A stretch of 64,000 nt of DNA from Bog-756 sp963745955 (GTDB taxonomy: Bacteria > Actinomycetota > Acidimicrobiia > Acidimicrobiales > RAAP-2). The DNA lies in NCBI GenBank assembly GCA_963745955.1, contig CAVUZI010000011.1, positions 62,001 to 126,000 on the forward strand. The letters are read 5' to 3'. Numbering within the stretch: the first letter of the stretch is position 1; every line of letters starts with the position of its first letter. The notes under the pieces were generated by a model, which was not told where the DNA came from, did not search any database, and was given only the letters and a program-made list of their open reading frames with translations. The translations under genes were made by a program, and so were the position numbers. Positions 56,320 to 64,000 of this stretch are shown in pieces.

Positions 56320-59094
56320 TCAGTTGGCGCCGTGGCAGAGCTTGAACTTCTTGTTGCTCCCGCACCAGCACGGGTCGTTCCTCCCGAGCTTCTCGCGATC
56401 CGACTTCACGATGGGCAGCTGGGTCTCCCCGTCCTCGGCCAACCGGTTGGTCACCCCGATCTGACTCCCGTTCCCCCCCGGAAGGCCCGCCGAGGCGGCA
56501 ACCTCTTCCATCTCGGCCGGGGTGGCCGCCGCGAAGGCCGCCGAGATGGCGTCGTCACCTTGGACGGGGTCGTCGGCGGCGATGTAGTTGGCCCGCTCCA
56601 GATCCGGTTCCGGGGCCGGTTCGGCCATGACCTGGACGTGGAAGACGTAGCGCAGGTAGTCGTCGTTGATCCCGTCCATGAGCTTGCCGAACATGGCGAA
56701 GCCCTCCCGCTGGTACGCCACCAACGGATCCTGGTTCCCCATGGCCCGGAGATTGATGCCCTCGCGGAGGTAGTCCATCTCGGCCAGGTGGTCCTGCCAC
56801 CGCTGGTCGATGATCTGCAGCATGATGTCACGTTCGAGTTGGCGGGCTGTCTCTGCGCCTCCGGGGATGCTCTCGTCCCTCTCCGCATACAGGTCGAGGG
56901 CTTCGGTGAGGATGCTCTCGGTGATCTGGCCCACCGTGCTGGCACCGGCCAGATCGTCGGCCACGAACTTGGTCGGGAAGTACTGGGTCACCTCGGTGAT
57001 CAGGCGGGGCAGGTCCCACTCCTCGGAGTACTCCGACGGGCACGACGAGGCCACCACTTCTGTCATCGTGCTCTCGAGCAGCTCGATGGTGTCCTCGTGC
57101 AGGTCCTCCCCTTCGATGATCTGGTTGCGTCGGCGGTAGATCACCTTGCGCTGCTCGTTCATCACGTCGTCGTACTTGAGGACGTCCTTGCGGGATTCGG
57201 CGTTGCGGCCCTCGACGGTGTTCTGGGCCCGTTCGATCGCCTTGGTGACCATCTTCGCCTCGATGGGGACGTCGTCGGGCAGGGCCCGGCCCATCACCCA
57301 GTTCATGGCCCCGGTGGCGAACAGCCGCATCAGATCGTCCTCCAGGGACAGAAAGAACCGGCTCTCGCCCGGGTCACCCTGACGGCCCGACCGGCCCCGC
57401 AGCTGGTTGTCGATGCGGCGGCTCTCGTGGCGCTCGCTTCCCAGCACATAGAGCCCACCGAGGGCACGGACCTCGTCGCCCTCCCGTTCGCAGATGGTGG
57501 CGAACTCCGCCTCGATCTCTTTCAGCTGGGCCTTGCCCTCGTCCGTCGACAGGTCGATGCCACGGGCAGCTGCCTCCCTGATGGCCAGTCCCTCCGGATT
57601 CCCTCCGAGGATGATGTCGACCCCGCGTCCGGCCATGTTGGTGGCCACGGTCACGCTGCCCACGCGGCCGGCCTGGGCCACGATCTCCGCCTCCCGGAAG
57701 TGCTGCTTGGCGTTGAGAACCTCGTGGGGGATCCCGCGCTTCTCGAGAAGCCGGGAGAGATGTTCGGACTTGGACACCGATGCCGTGCCCACCAGTACGG
57801 GCTGGCCGGCGGCATGGCGCTCGGCGATGTCGTCCACGACGGCGGCGAACTTGGCATCCTCGGACTTGTAGATGAGGTCGGGGTTGTCGTCGCGGATGAG
57901 AGGCTTGTTGGGAGGGATGGGCACGACGGGGAGCTCGTACGTGTTGGCGAACTCCGATGCCTCGGTCTCGGCCGTACCGGTCATCCCCGAGAGCTTCTCG
58001 TAGAGCCGGAAGTAGTTCTGGAGGGTGACGGTGGCCCAGGTGTGGTTCTCCTCTTTGATCCGCACCCGCTCCTTGGCCTCGACCGCCTGATGGAGCCCGT
58101 CGGACCAGCGCCGTCCGTCGAGGGTGCGACCGGTGAACTCGTCGACGATCTTGACCTCACCCTGGGCCACCAGATAGTCCTTGTCCCGACGGTAGAGCTC
58201 CTTGGCCAACAGGGCCTGGGTCAGGTGGTGCACGTAGTTGACGGCCACCGCGTCGTAGAGGTTTCCCACGCCCAGCTGGCGCTCGACCTTCTCGATGCCC
58301 GCCTCGGTGGGGACGACGATGCGCTTCTCCTCGTCCACCTCGTAGTCGTCCTCGACCCGCAGGGTGCGCACGATGCCGGCGAACTGGTAGTAGAGCTGGG
58401 CCGACTCGGCCGCGGGTCCCGAGATGATCAGGGGGGTGCGGGCCTCGTCGATCAGGATCGAGTCCACCTCGTCGACGATGGCGAAGTGGTGCCCCCGCTG
58501 GACCATGGCCTCCGTGGACCGGGCCATGTTGTCACGCAGGTAGTCGAAACCGAACTCGGTGTTCGTGCCGTAGGTGAGGTCCGAGAAGTACGCCTCCCGC
58601 TTGGCCGCCGAGTCCTCGATGTCGGGGCCGACCCGACCCACCGTCAAACCGAGGAACCGGTGGAGCTGGCCCATCCACTCGGAGTCACGCGTGGCCAGGT
58701 AGTCGTTGACCGTCACGACGTGGACACCGTTTCCCGCCAGTGCGTTCACGTACACCGGCAGCGTGGAGACGAGGGTCTTGCCCTCCCCGGTCTTCATCTC
58801 GGCGATCCACCCGAAGTGGAGGGCCATGCCCCCCATCAGCTGCGCATCGAAATGCCGTTGTCCGAGCACCCGCCAGGCTGCCTCCCGGACCAGCGCGAAG
58901 GCTTCGATGAGGATGTCCTCGAGGCTCTCCCCGTTGGCGAGCCGCTGGCGGAAGACGCCGGTGAGGGCAGTCAGCTCGTCGTCGGAGCGTGCCTCCATCT
59001 CGGGCTCGAGGGCGTTGACCAGTGGCACCAGTTCGGCCAGGCGACGAACTTTCTTGCCTTCACCGGCGCGGAGGACCTTGGTGAGCACGCTCAT
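56320..59094 (-). CDS. secA: Preprotein translocase ATPase SecA
   Basis: A 924-residue motor for protein export. N-terminal AQLMGGMALHFGWIAEMKTGEGKT carries Walker A; the DEAD-like box is IVDEVDSILIDEAR; the preprotein-crosslinking and wing domains follow. The second nucleotide fold contains GTASVSKSEHLS and VTVATNMAGRGVDIILGG. The C-terminus has the zinc-binding motif DPCWCGSNKKFKLCH. Length and domains are complete and the frame intact over 2.8 kb, in contrast to other parts of the window. Confidence 0.97.
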   Translation of the reverse strand: MSVLTKVLRAGEGKKVRRLAELVPLVNALEPEMEARSDDELTALTGVFRQRLANGESLEDILIEAFALVREAAWRVLGQRHFDAQLMGGMALHFGWIAEMKTGEGKTLVSTLPVYVNALAGNGVHVVTVNDYLATRDSEWMGQLHRFLGLTVGRVGPDIEDSAAKREAYFSDLTYGTNTEFGFDYLRDNMARSTEAMVQRGHHFAIVDEVDSILIDEARTPLIISGPAAESAQLYYQFAGIVRTLRVEDDYEVDEEKRIVVPTEAGIEKVERQLGVGNLYDAVAVNYVHHLTQALLAKELYRRDKDYLVAQGEVKIVDEFTGRTLDGRRWSDGLHQAVEAKERVRIKEENHTWATVTLQNYFRLYEKLSGMTGTAETEASEFANTYELPVVPIPPNKPLIRDDNPDLIYKSEDAKFAAVVDDIAERHAAGQPVLVGTASVSKSEHLSRLLEKRGIPHEVLNAKQHFREAEIVAQAGRVGSVTVATNMAGRGVDIILGGNPEGLAIREAAARGIDLSTDEGKAQLKEIEAEFATICEREGDEVRALGGLYVLGSERHESRRIDNQLRGRSGRQGDPGESRFFLSLEDDLMRLFATGAMNWVMGRALPDDVPIEAKMVTKAIERAQNTVEGRNAESRKDVLKYDDVMNEQRKVIYRRRNQIIEGEDLHEDTIELLESTMTEVVASSCPSEYSEEWDLPRLITEVTQYFPTKFVADDLAGASTVGQITESILTEALDLYAERDESIPGGAETARQLERDIMLQIIDQRWQDHLAEMDYLREGINLRAMGNQDPLVAYQREGFAMFGKLMDGINDDYLRYVFHVQVMAEPAPEPDLERANYIAADDPVQGDDAISAAFAAATPAEMEEVAASAGLPGGNGSQIGVTNRLAEDGETQLPIVKSDREKLGRNDPCWCGSNKKFKLCHGAN

Positions 59095-59172
59095 GGGCTA
59101 CTCACTCTACCTTCGGACGTGTTCGTGGCCGGTCGGCGGCCGGTCGCCGCCGGCTCCGGGCCCGGTGCACCT

Positions 59173-59538
59173 TCAGGCGGTGCGGACCTTCTCGCGCAGG
59201 ACCGAGACCGAGTTGGCGGGGCGCCGTCGCGGATGGGACCGGCCCACCAGCCGGCCCTTGGTCTTCTCGAGCTGGTGCTCGAGCTTCTCCACCACCAGGT
59301 CGACGGCCACCAGCGGAACCGGCGCCGCGGCCCTGGCCCGTATGGAGCGCCCGTGCCCGATGATGATGACCTCGCAGCATTCGTGGTCGGCGATCCTCGG
59401 ATTGTGCTCCTCGGAGAACCGGACCTCGGCCCGGTCGAGACCCGGGCACAGATGGCCGAGCCGGCCCACCTTGTCCTTGGTCAGGGCCCTCACCTCGTCG
59501 GACACGATTCTCCTGCCATGCGCGATGACCACGTCCAC
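59173..59538 (-). CDS. hpf: Ribosome hibernation-promoting factor, short form
   Basis: A 121-residue YfiA/HPF N-terminal domain: MDVVIAHGRRIVSDEVRAL, GLDRAEVRFSEEHNPRI, CCEVIIIGHGRSIRARA and VVEKLEHQLEKTKGRLV with the basic helix that binds the 30S subunit. Only a basic tail follows, and the stop at 59173 comes before any C-terminal dimerisation domain. Actinobacterial HPFs are usually the long form, so this is a short variant or a truncated one. GTG 59538 start; upstream of secA. Confidence 0.8.
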   Translation of the reverse strand: MDVVIAHGRRIVSDEVRALTKDKVGRLGHLCPGLDRAEVRFSEEHNPRIADHECCEVIIIGHGRSIRARAAAPVPLVAVDLVVEKLEHQLEKTKGRLVGRSHPRRRPANSVSVLREKVRTA

Positions 59539-60114
59539 TGCTCGCCTCCTGGTTGATCCACTCGGGTGCTACCTCTGGTGTCGGCCGGTCCTCCTGATCG
59601 GTCGTCGGTCTCTGATTCGAGATGTTGTCCGGTGCGTTGGTTCGTGAGCTGCGGGCGGCTGACCTGGTCTTTGACCCCACACTCGCCTGCAGTGAGAGTG
59701 GCGGCCGGACTCCGGCGGCAGCGACCGTCACCGGTCGCCGGCCCTTCGGAGCCGTCGTTGGCACGCGTCACCTCATCTCCGCCAGCCCCCGACAGCCGGG
59801 GACTCCGCGGGCAGGTCTTACTCCTAAGCCGCACCATGCTCAGCAACCACGAGTTGCCTTACGTGGGTCGTTTCGCCTGCGACTGGCTTCGACTTGCAAC
59901 CACAGACCCGCACGCAGCTCACCAGTGAAGTGTACGCCTCGGTGGCGCGAATACCAGGGCCCGGGGGCCCGAGTTCACACGGTTGTGATCGGGCCGTCAC
60001 TCAATGGCAACACGGCCACGGAGGGTCTCCGGCCAGGCGGATGAAAGAAGAACGACCAGCTCACAAGAGCGGAAATCGGGATCGCGGCCGCACGCACCCA
60101 CGCACCCGGTCCGT
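59539..60114. other. 576-base gap with no recognised gene
   Basis: Lies between the sugar isomerase end and the hpf start, all on the minus strand. I see a GCAAC-CACGA-GTTGC hairpin (59845-59859 region) and a TACACT box near 59929 (minus) that could be a distal hpf promoter. One open minus frame (59764 down) is compositionally unlike a protein. It may be a long structured hpf leader; no known RNA motif was matched. Confidence 0.4.
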
Positions 60115-61194
60115 TCACGGGCCGCCCGGCGTGAGCCGCTGCTTGAGCTCGTCGAGGACCGGGATGGGTCCGGGGTCGATGCCCTCCTGGCCGGCCAGAT
60201 GGAGCGAGACGAAGTCCCCGATCATGGCCAGATCGAGGAGCTGGGCCAGATCGCCCTCTCCGGCGGCCCGAACCTCGACGACGTCGGCCACCACCTCGCG
60301 GAGGACATCCGCCACCAGGTCGAACCGGCGGCTCACCTGCGGATGCTCGGCGTCGTGACGCAGGTTGACCAAGGTGATCAGCTGCCGGGTGGCGTCGCCG
60401 TTCTGGCCCCAGCCGGCCAGCTCGTTGTGGCACAACTCGGGATAGACGTTGAAGAACGCCGGGCTCTTGGCGTTCTCGTTGATCTGGGACTTCCAGCGCA
60501 GCGCGGCCGCCGCACCCAGGTCCTGGGAGCTGTGGATGAGAGGGATGGTGCGCCCGATCCGCCGGGCCAGTTCCTCGGCTCGGCTGCCGGGCCGGGTCAG
60601 CTCGTCCCGGCGGACGCGGAGCTGGTCGACGGCCTGGTCCACCCACTGCAGGGCGCCGGGGAAGAGTCCGATCTCCTCCAACAGCACCAGCGGCGGTATG
60701 GCCAACGCCCCCAAGGCCGCCCGGGGCTGGGGGATCCCGCCCGGAAGCGGCACCACCGGGACGTTCCACTCGCCGGCCAGGTTGACCAGTGCGCCGCCAC
60801 CGGCCACCACGATCAGCGATGCCCCCGCCTCGTAGGCCCCGGCGGCGGCCTCCACCGTCTCTTCCGTGTCGCCCGAGAACGAGACCGCGAACACCAGCGA
60901 GCCCGTGCCCACGTAGTCGGGCGGCTGGTAGCCCTTGACCACGGTGACCGGGACGGGCATGAACGGTGCCGCCGCCGCGGCCAGCACGTTGCCGGCGAAG
61001 CCGCTCCCGCCCATGCCCAGGACGACGACGTTCTCGACCCGGTCGTGGCTGGGGAGGTCCTTGACCCCCCGGGCCGCGAACACGGCCGCCTCGACCTGCT
61101 CGGGAAGGGCGGCGGCGGCGCCCCACATGTCGAGGGAGTCGAGGGCCAGGGGGGACGAGGTTGTGGCGGACGACCCGCCTCGGTCTGCGCTCAC
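60115..61194 (-). CDS. SIS-domain bifunctional phosphoglucose/phosphomannose isomerase
   Basis: A 359-residue two-SIS-domain enzyme interconverting glucose-6-phosphate or mannose-6-phosphate with fructose-6-phosphate. The phosphate loop is VVLGMGGSGFAGNVLA, then VFAVSFSGDTEETVEA; the catalytic Glu lies in KSQINENAKSPAFFNVYPELCHNELAGW, a hallmark of this archaeal/actinobacterial family. The GTG start overlaps the Trm112 gene stop (GTGA). With the phosphomannomutase gene two genes upstream it makes mannose-phosphate for GDP-mannose. Confidence 0.9.
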   Translation of the reverse strand: MSADRGGSSATTSSPLALDSLDMWGAAAALPEQVEAAVFAARGVKDLPSHDRVENVVVLGMGGSGFAGNVLAAAAAPFMPVPVTVVKGYQPPDYVGTGSLVFAVSFSGDTEETVEAAAGAYEAGASLIVVAGGGALVNLAGEWNVPVVPLPGGIPQPRAALGALAIPPLVLLEEIGLFPGALQWVDQAVDQLRVRRDELTRPGSRAEELARRIGRTIPLIHSSQDLGAAAALRWKSQINENAKSPAFFNVYPELCHNELAGWGQNGDATRQLITLVNLRHDAEHPQVSRRFDLVADVLREVVADVVEVRAAGEGDLAQLLDLAMIGDFVSLHLAGQEGIDPGPIPVLDELKQRLTPGGP

Positions 61195-61436
61195 GACGCG
61201 GCTGCCTCGCCGGTGGTCTGGGCCCCGCCGGCCTCGGCCTTGGCCGTGAGCCGGGCGTGCTCCTCGTCGTCGACGGCAGTGGCCTCGTCGATCAGCATGA
61301 CCGGGATTCCGTCACGTACCTCGTAGCTGCGACGGAGGCGGGGGTTGTAGAGCCGGTCCTCGTCGGCGAAGTAGAGCAACGGGCCCTTGTCCTCCGGGCA
61401 GGCGAGCACCTCTATCAGGAGCCGGTCGAGTGTCAT
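61191..61436 (-). CDS. Trm112 family zinc-ribbon-like protein
   Basis: An 81-residue protein opening LDRLLIEVLACPEDKGPLLY, with YEVRDGIPVMLIDEA in the middle and an acidic tail, the pattern of bacterial Trm112-like (YcaR-type) proteins. Only one Cys is present, so zinc binding is unlikely. ATG 61436. It is coupled to the isomerase by GTGA overlap and is regularly found between phosphomannomutase and isomerase genes in actinobacteria. Role unknown, perhaps a chaperone for a partner enzyme. Confidence 0.85.
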   Translation of the reverse strand: MTLDRLLIEVLACPEDKGPLLYFADEDRLYNPRLRRSYEVRDGIPVMLIDEATAVDDEEHARLTAKAEAGGAQTTGEAAAS

Positions 61437-61510
61437 GGTGCATTCCTCTCTGGTCGAACATCGTCGAAGGTCGGCCCCTCGGTCACGTCGCCGCCGGCAA
61501 GCTTCCACCC

Positions 61511-62896
61511 TCAGGCCAGGAGCCGATCGATGTCTGCCTGCACCTCGGCCACGTGGGTGGCGCAGGCCGCCTCGTCGGGGGCCTCGACGTTGAGCCGCAG
61601 CAGCGGCTCGGTGTTGGACGGCCGCAGGTTGTACCACCAGTCGCCCCGGTCGACGGTCAGACCGTCCAACCGGTCGGCGGTCCCACGCGCCCCTCCGGCC
61701 GCTTCGACCTCGGCCGCCATGAGCTCGACGGCCCGGGGCGGGTCATCGACCACCGTGTTGATCTCACCGGAATCGGAGTAGCGCCGGAAGGGTTCGAGCA
61801 GCTCCGAGAGCGGCCTTCCGGTGACACTCAGCAGTTCGAGCACGACCATGGCGGCAATGATGCCCGAATCGGCGCGGTAGTTGTCCCTGAAGTAGTAGTG
61901 GCCGGAGTGCTCGCCACCGAAGACGGCTCCCGTCTCGGCCATGACCTGCTTGATGTAGCTGTGGCCCACTTTGGTGCGGATGCCCACCCCGCCCTTCTCG
62001 GCGATGACCTCGGGGACCACACGGGAGCAGATGGCGTTGTAGAGAACGGTGGACCCCGGATACTTGTCGAGCATCGACGAGGCGACCAGGGCGGTCGTCA
62101 GCGAGCCGGACACCGTCTCGGACTTCTCGTCCACCAGGAACACCCGGTCGGCGTCGCCGTCGAAGGCCAGACCGACGTCGGCGCCGACGTCGAGGACGGA
62201 CTGCTTCAGGGCGACCAGGTTCTCCGGCTGGATCGGGTCGGCCGGATGGTTCGGGAAGTTCCCGTCGAGCTCGGGGAAGAGGATCGACACCTCGAAGGGG
62301 AGGCCCTCGAAGACCTTGGGGGCGACCAGGCCGCCCATGCCGTTGGCGGTGTCCGCCACCACCCGGAGGGGGCGGAGCACGCCGACGTCGACGAAGGACC
62401 GCACGTGGGAGGCGTAGGCCTCGAGCACCGAGCGCTCCTCGAGCGGCGCCAGGGCGGCGGGATCGAGGGGGGGCGGCCTGCCGGCCCACTCCTTCAACAG
62501 GGACTCCGCCGTGGCCTGGATCTCCCCCAGGCCGGTGTCGCGTCCGACCGGGCGGGCCCCGGAGAGGCACAGTTTCAAGCCGTTGTACCGGGCCGGGTTG
62601 TGCGAGGCGGTGAACATCGCCCCCGGGGCGTCGAGGCTGCCGGCGGCGAAGTAGAGCATGTCGGTGGAGGCGAGGCCGAGGTCGAGGACCGTCACCCCTT
62701 CCGAGCGGGCCCCGTCGGAGAACGCTTTCGACAGTTCGACCCCGGACTCACGCATGTCCCGGGCCACCAGGAGTGCCGGTGCGGCGGCGAATCGGGCCAC
62801 GGCGACCCCGATGGCGCGGAATTTCTCGGCGTTGAGCTGGTCTGGGACGACCCCCCGGATGTCGTAGGCCTTGAAGACGTCGGAGAGGCTGGTCAT
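61511..62896 (-). CDS. manB: Phosphomannomutase/phosphoglucomutase
   Basis: A 461-residue alpha-D-phosphohexomutase. The active-site phosphoserine is in FTASHNPARYNGLK (about residue 101), the Mg loop in LAFDGDADRVFL, the sugar-binding loop in FGGEHSGHYYF and the phosphate-binding loop in LRPSNTEPLLRL. It opens FKAYDIRGVVP. It moves phosphate between C6 and C1 of mannose or glucose for GDP-mannose and cell-envelope glycan synthesis. Intact; first of the chain mutase / Trm112 / isomerase. Confidence 0.94.
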   Translation of the reverse strand: MTSLSDVFKAYDIRGVVPDQLNAEKFRAIGVAVARFAAAPALLVARDMRESGVELSKAFSDGARSEGVTVLDLGLASTDMLYFAAGSLDAPGAMFTASHNPARYNGLKLCLSGARPVGRDTGLGEIQATAESLLKEWAGRPPPLDPAALAPLEERSVLEAYASHVRSFVDVGVLRPLRVVADTANGMGGLVAPKVFEGLPFEVSILFPELDGNFPNHPADPIQPENLVALKQSVLDVGADVGLAFDGDADRVFLVDEKSETVSGSLTTALVASSMLDKYPGSTVLYNAICSRVVPEVIAEKGGVGIRTKVGHSYIKQVMAETGAVFGGEHSGHYYFRDNYRADSGIIAAMVVLELLSVTGRPLSELLEPFRRYSDSGEINTVVDDPPRAVELMAAEVEAAGGARGTADRLDGLTVDRGDWWYNLRPSNTEPLLRLNVEAPDEAACATHVAEVQADIDRLLA

Positions 62897-62978
62897 GGCC
62901 GGGCCATCCTAGCCAGCCGGCCCCGGGCCCTTGGGATGGACCCCGACCCGACCGTACTTGCCTCGACAGCACCTCTGA

Positions 62979-63596
62979 CTAGACAGCGCCGCCGTCGGCC
63001 AGGAGGGAGACCACGTCGCCGGCCATGGCCGTGCTCAGCTCGCACAGCAGCTCCATCTGCTCGATCAGGCCGGAACAGGTGAGCAGACGCTGCCGGTCGA
63101 TGAGAGCCAGTGGCGCCAAGTCGCAGAGGCGCCAACCGGTCTCCTCGAGATGACCGTCGAGGGCCAGATCGTGAGGCAGGGCGGGGACCTGTCCGAGCTC
63201 CGAGAGGAGCGACCGAAGCCTGCGGACGGCATGCTCGGCGGCGACGACCGCCGGCCCATCGGCGTCACCGCGCCCGAGCGGGAGATCACCCACCTCGGCG
63301 CGGGGATACGGGCTCTCGTCGAGCCACCGCTCGACGAGGACCCGCTCGACTCCACGGGCCATCACCAGCATGCGACCGTCCTCCAGCTCGGTGAGGTGGG
63401 TGACGCGGGCGATGGTCCCGACGTCGACCCTCTCGTCGCCGCCGCCGACCTCGGAGCCACGGGCGATGAGGACCACCCCGAATGCTCCGTCGGTGGCCAT
63501 GCAGTCCCCCATCAGCGCCTTGTACCGCTCCTCGAAGACGTGCAGCGGGAGAGGGGCGTGGGGAAAGAGCACGGTGGACAGGGGGAACATCCCCAT
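62979..63596 (-). CDS. LON substrate-binding domain protein
   Basis: A 205-residue stand-alone Lon N-terminal-like domain: MFPLSTVLFPHAPLPLHVFEERYKALM, FGVVLIARGSEVGGG, VDVGTIARVTHLTELEDGRMLVMARGVERV. A helical second half is typical of actinobacterial YcaP-like LON proteins. No ATPase or protease domain. ATG 63596 is taken. It lies 82 bases upstream of the phosphomannomutase gene, on the same strand. Possible role in substrate recognition for another protease; not shown. Confidence 0.85.
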   Translation of the reverse strand: MGMFPLSTVLFPHAPLPLHVFEERYKALMGDCMATDGAFGVVLIARGSEVGGGDERVDVGTIARVTHLTELEDGRMLVMARGVERVLVERWLDESPYPRAEVGDLPLGRGDADGPAVVAAEHAVRRLRSLLSELGQVPALPHDLALDGHLEETGWRLCDLAPLALIDRQRLLTCSGLIEQMELLCELSTAMAGDVVSLLADGGAV

Positions 63597-63604
63597 GGTG
63601 CGGC

Positions 63605-64000
63605 TCACCGGTGGGCACGCCGGGGTCCGCCGGGCCCGCCGGGTCCGACGCTCGATGACCAGGATGACCAGCGATGGCGACCAGGGCCGCCGCCGTGAGC
63701 AGTTCCCCGAGCCGGTCGGCACCGGTGGTGCCGTAGTCGAGGGTCACGTCGTGGCTGGTCGGGACCACCACCATCAGGTTGGGCGCCACCCGCCACGGGC
63801 CCTCGGCCCCGCTGGCTTGCCAGTTCGGGAAGTACGACACCTTGACCTCGACCGGCGTGCCCACCCGGTCGACATGGAAGGAGACCGAGCTGTCGGTCTG
63901 GGAGATGTCCGACACCGTGGTGGCCGGCTCGGGCACCGCCTCGGGGCTGGTGTCCGTGGCCGGCACCCGCGTCCAGTCGGCCGGGCCGCCGGCGGAGGGG
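63605..64000 (-). CDS. C-terminal end of a membrane glycan-assembly-type protein (partial, frame broken)
   Basis: Only the last ~130 residues are in the window. An extracytoplasmic beta segment (SSVSFHVDRVGTPVEVKVSYFPNW, EGPWRVAPNLMVVVPT, HDVTLDYGTTGADR) leads to one helix (LLTAAALVAIAG LVILVI) and a basic tail (ERRTRRARR). The YFPNW and VVPTSHDV wording recalls YfhO-like multi-membrane proteins. One extra base near 63676 breaks the helix; the true stop is probably the TGA at 63605-63607, which would need a further frame change. It precedes the LON gene. Confidence 0.55.
   Translation of the reverse strand, partial: PLRRRPGRLDAGAGHGHQPRGGARAGHHGVGHLPDRQLGLLPCRPGGHAGRGQGVVLPELASQRGRGPVAGGAQPDGGGPDQPRRDPRLRHHRCRPARGTAHGGGPGRHRWSSWSSSVGPGGPGGPRRAHR

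Noticed and set aside
56032..59556. An 1174-codon open frame on the plus strand opposite secA and prfB
   Set aside because: It is antisense to two intact conserved genes; its wording mirrors their codons, and long antisense frames are expected at this G+C.

Overview
The window is about 70% G+C and codes densely on both strands. Its gene content points to an Actinomycetota, most likely of the Acidimicrobiia type: a DipZ-like thioredoxin fusion, DUF222/HNH, DUF3039 and SCO6745 families, a BsaP-type partner downstream of bioB, several acyl-CoA dehydrogenases and flavin monooxygenases, and prfB without the programmed frameshift. The taxon is inferred from family content only.

Layout. 0-9.3 kb holds unlinked metabolic genes (DipZ-like, methyltransferase, SDR, NTF2-like, phytanoyl-CoA dioxygenase, cyclic-nucleotide domain, VOC, AarF kinase-like, GNAT). 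9.3-20.5 kb looks like an amino-acid or sulfur specialised block: a stand-alone adenylation enzyme coupled to an N-acyl-D-amino-acid deacylase, an aldo/keto reductase, an FAD/NAD(P)-binding protein, then a minus-strand operon ATP-grasp / MetA-type acyltransferase / Cys-Met lyase that diverges from an SsuD-like monooxygenase. 20.5-23.5 kb is a tightly overlapping four-gene operon with six YbjQ-like repeats. 23.6-30.9 kb carries a VOC protein, a secreted beta-propeller, a self-regulated-looking RHH-like gene, the standard metY-metX operon and a beta-helix lipoprotein. 31-46 kb holds ahcY, an acyl-CoA dehydrogenase, bioB plus bsaP, a second flavin monooxygenase, an HNH protein, a GAP transporter, maf-dus, an ABC-F protein, an NfeD/SPFH pair and bioD. 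46.7-53.2 kb holds an archaeal-type riboflavin synthase, a divergent acyl-CoA dehydrogenase/synthetase pair, a nucleotidyltransferase, a beta-lactamase-fold protein and a lipase. 53.3-64 kb is a housekeeping run (hpf-secA-prfB-ftsE-ftsX and LON-phosphomannomutase-Trm112-sugar isomerase).

Data quality matters here. Sixteen genes, including ahcY, bioB, metX, dus and ftsX, are broken by about 25 single-base frame changes; about 22 are extra bases and 3 are missing bases. In each case the next frame continues the same protein family. I read these mainly as residual sequencing errors, so the genes are annotated across the breaks. Short tandem duplications also sit at several gene ends and straddle stop codons.

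The observations most worth following are the YbjQ-repeat operon, the ATP-grasp/MetA/MetY/SsuD locus, the bsaP gene, the archaeal-type riboflavin synthase, and the AT-rich repeated operator before the RHH-like gene. No tRNA, rRNA, CRISPR array, IS element or prophage was recognised.
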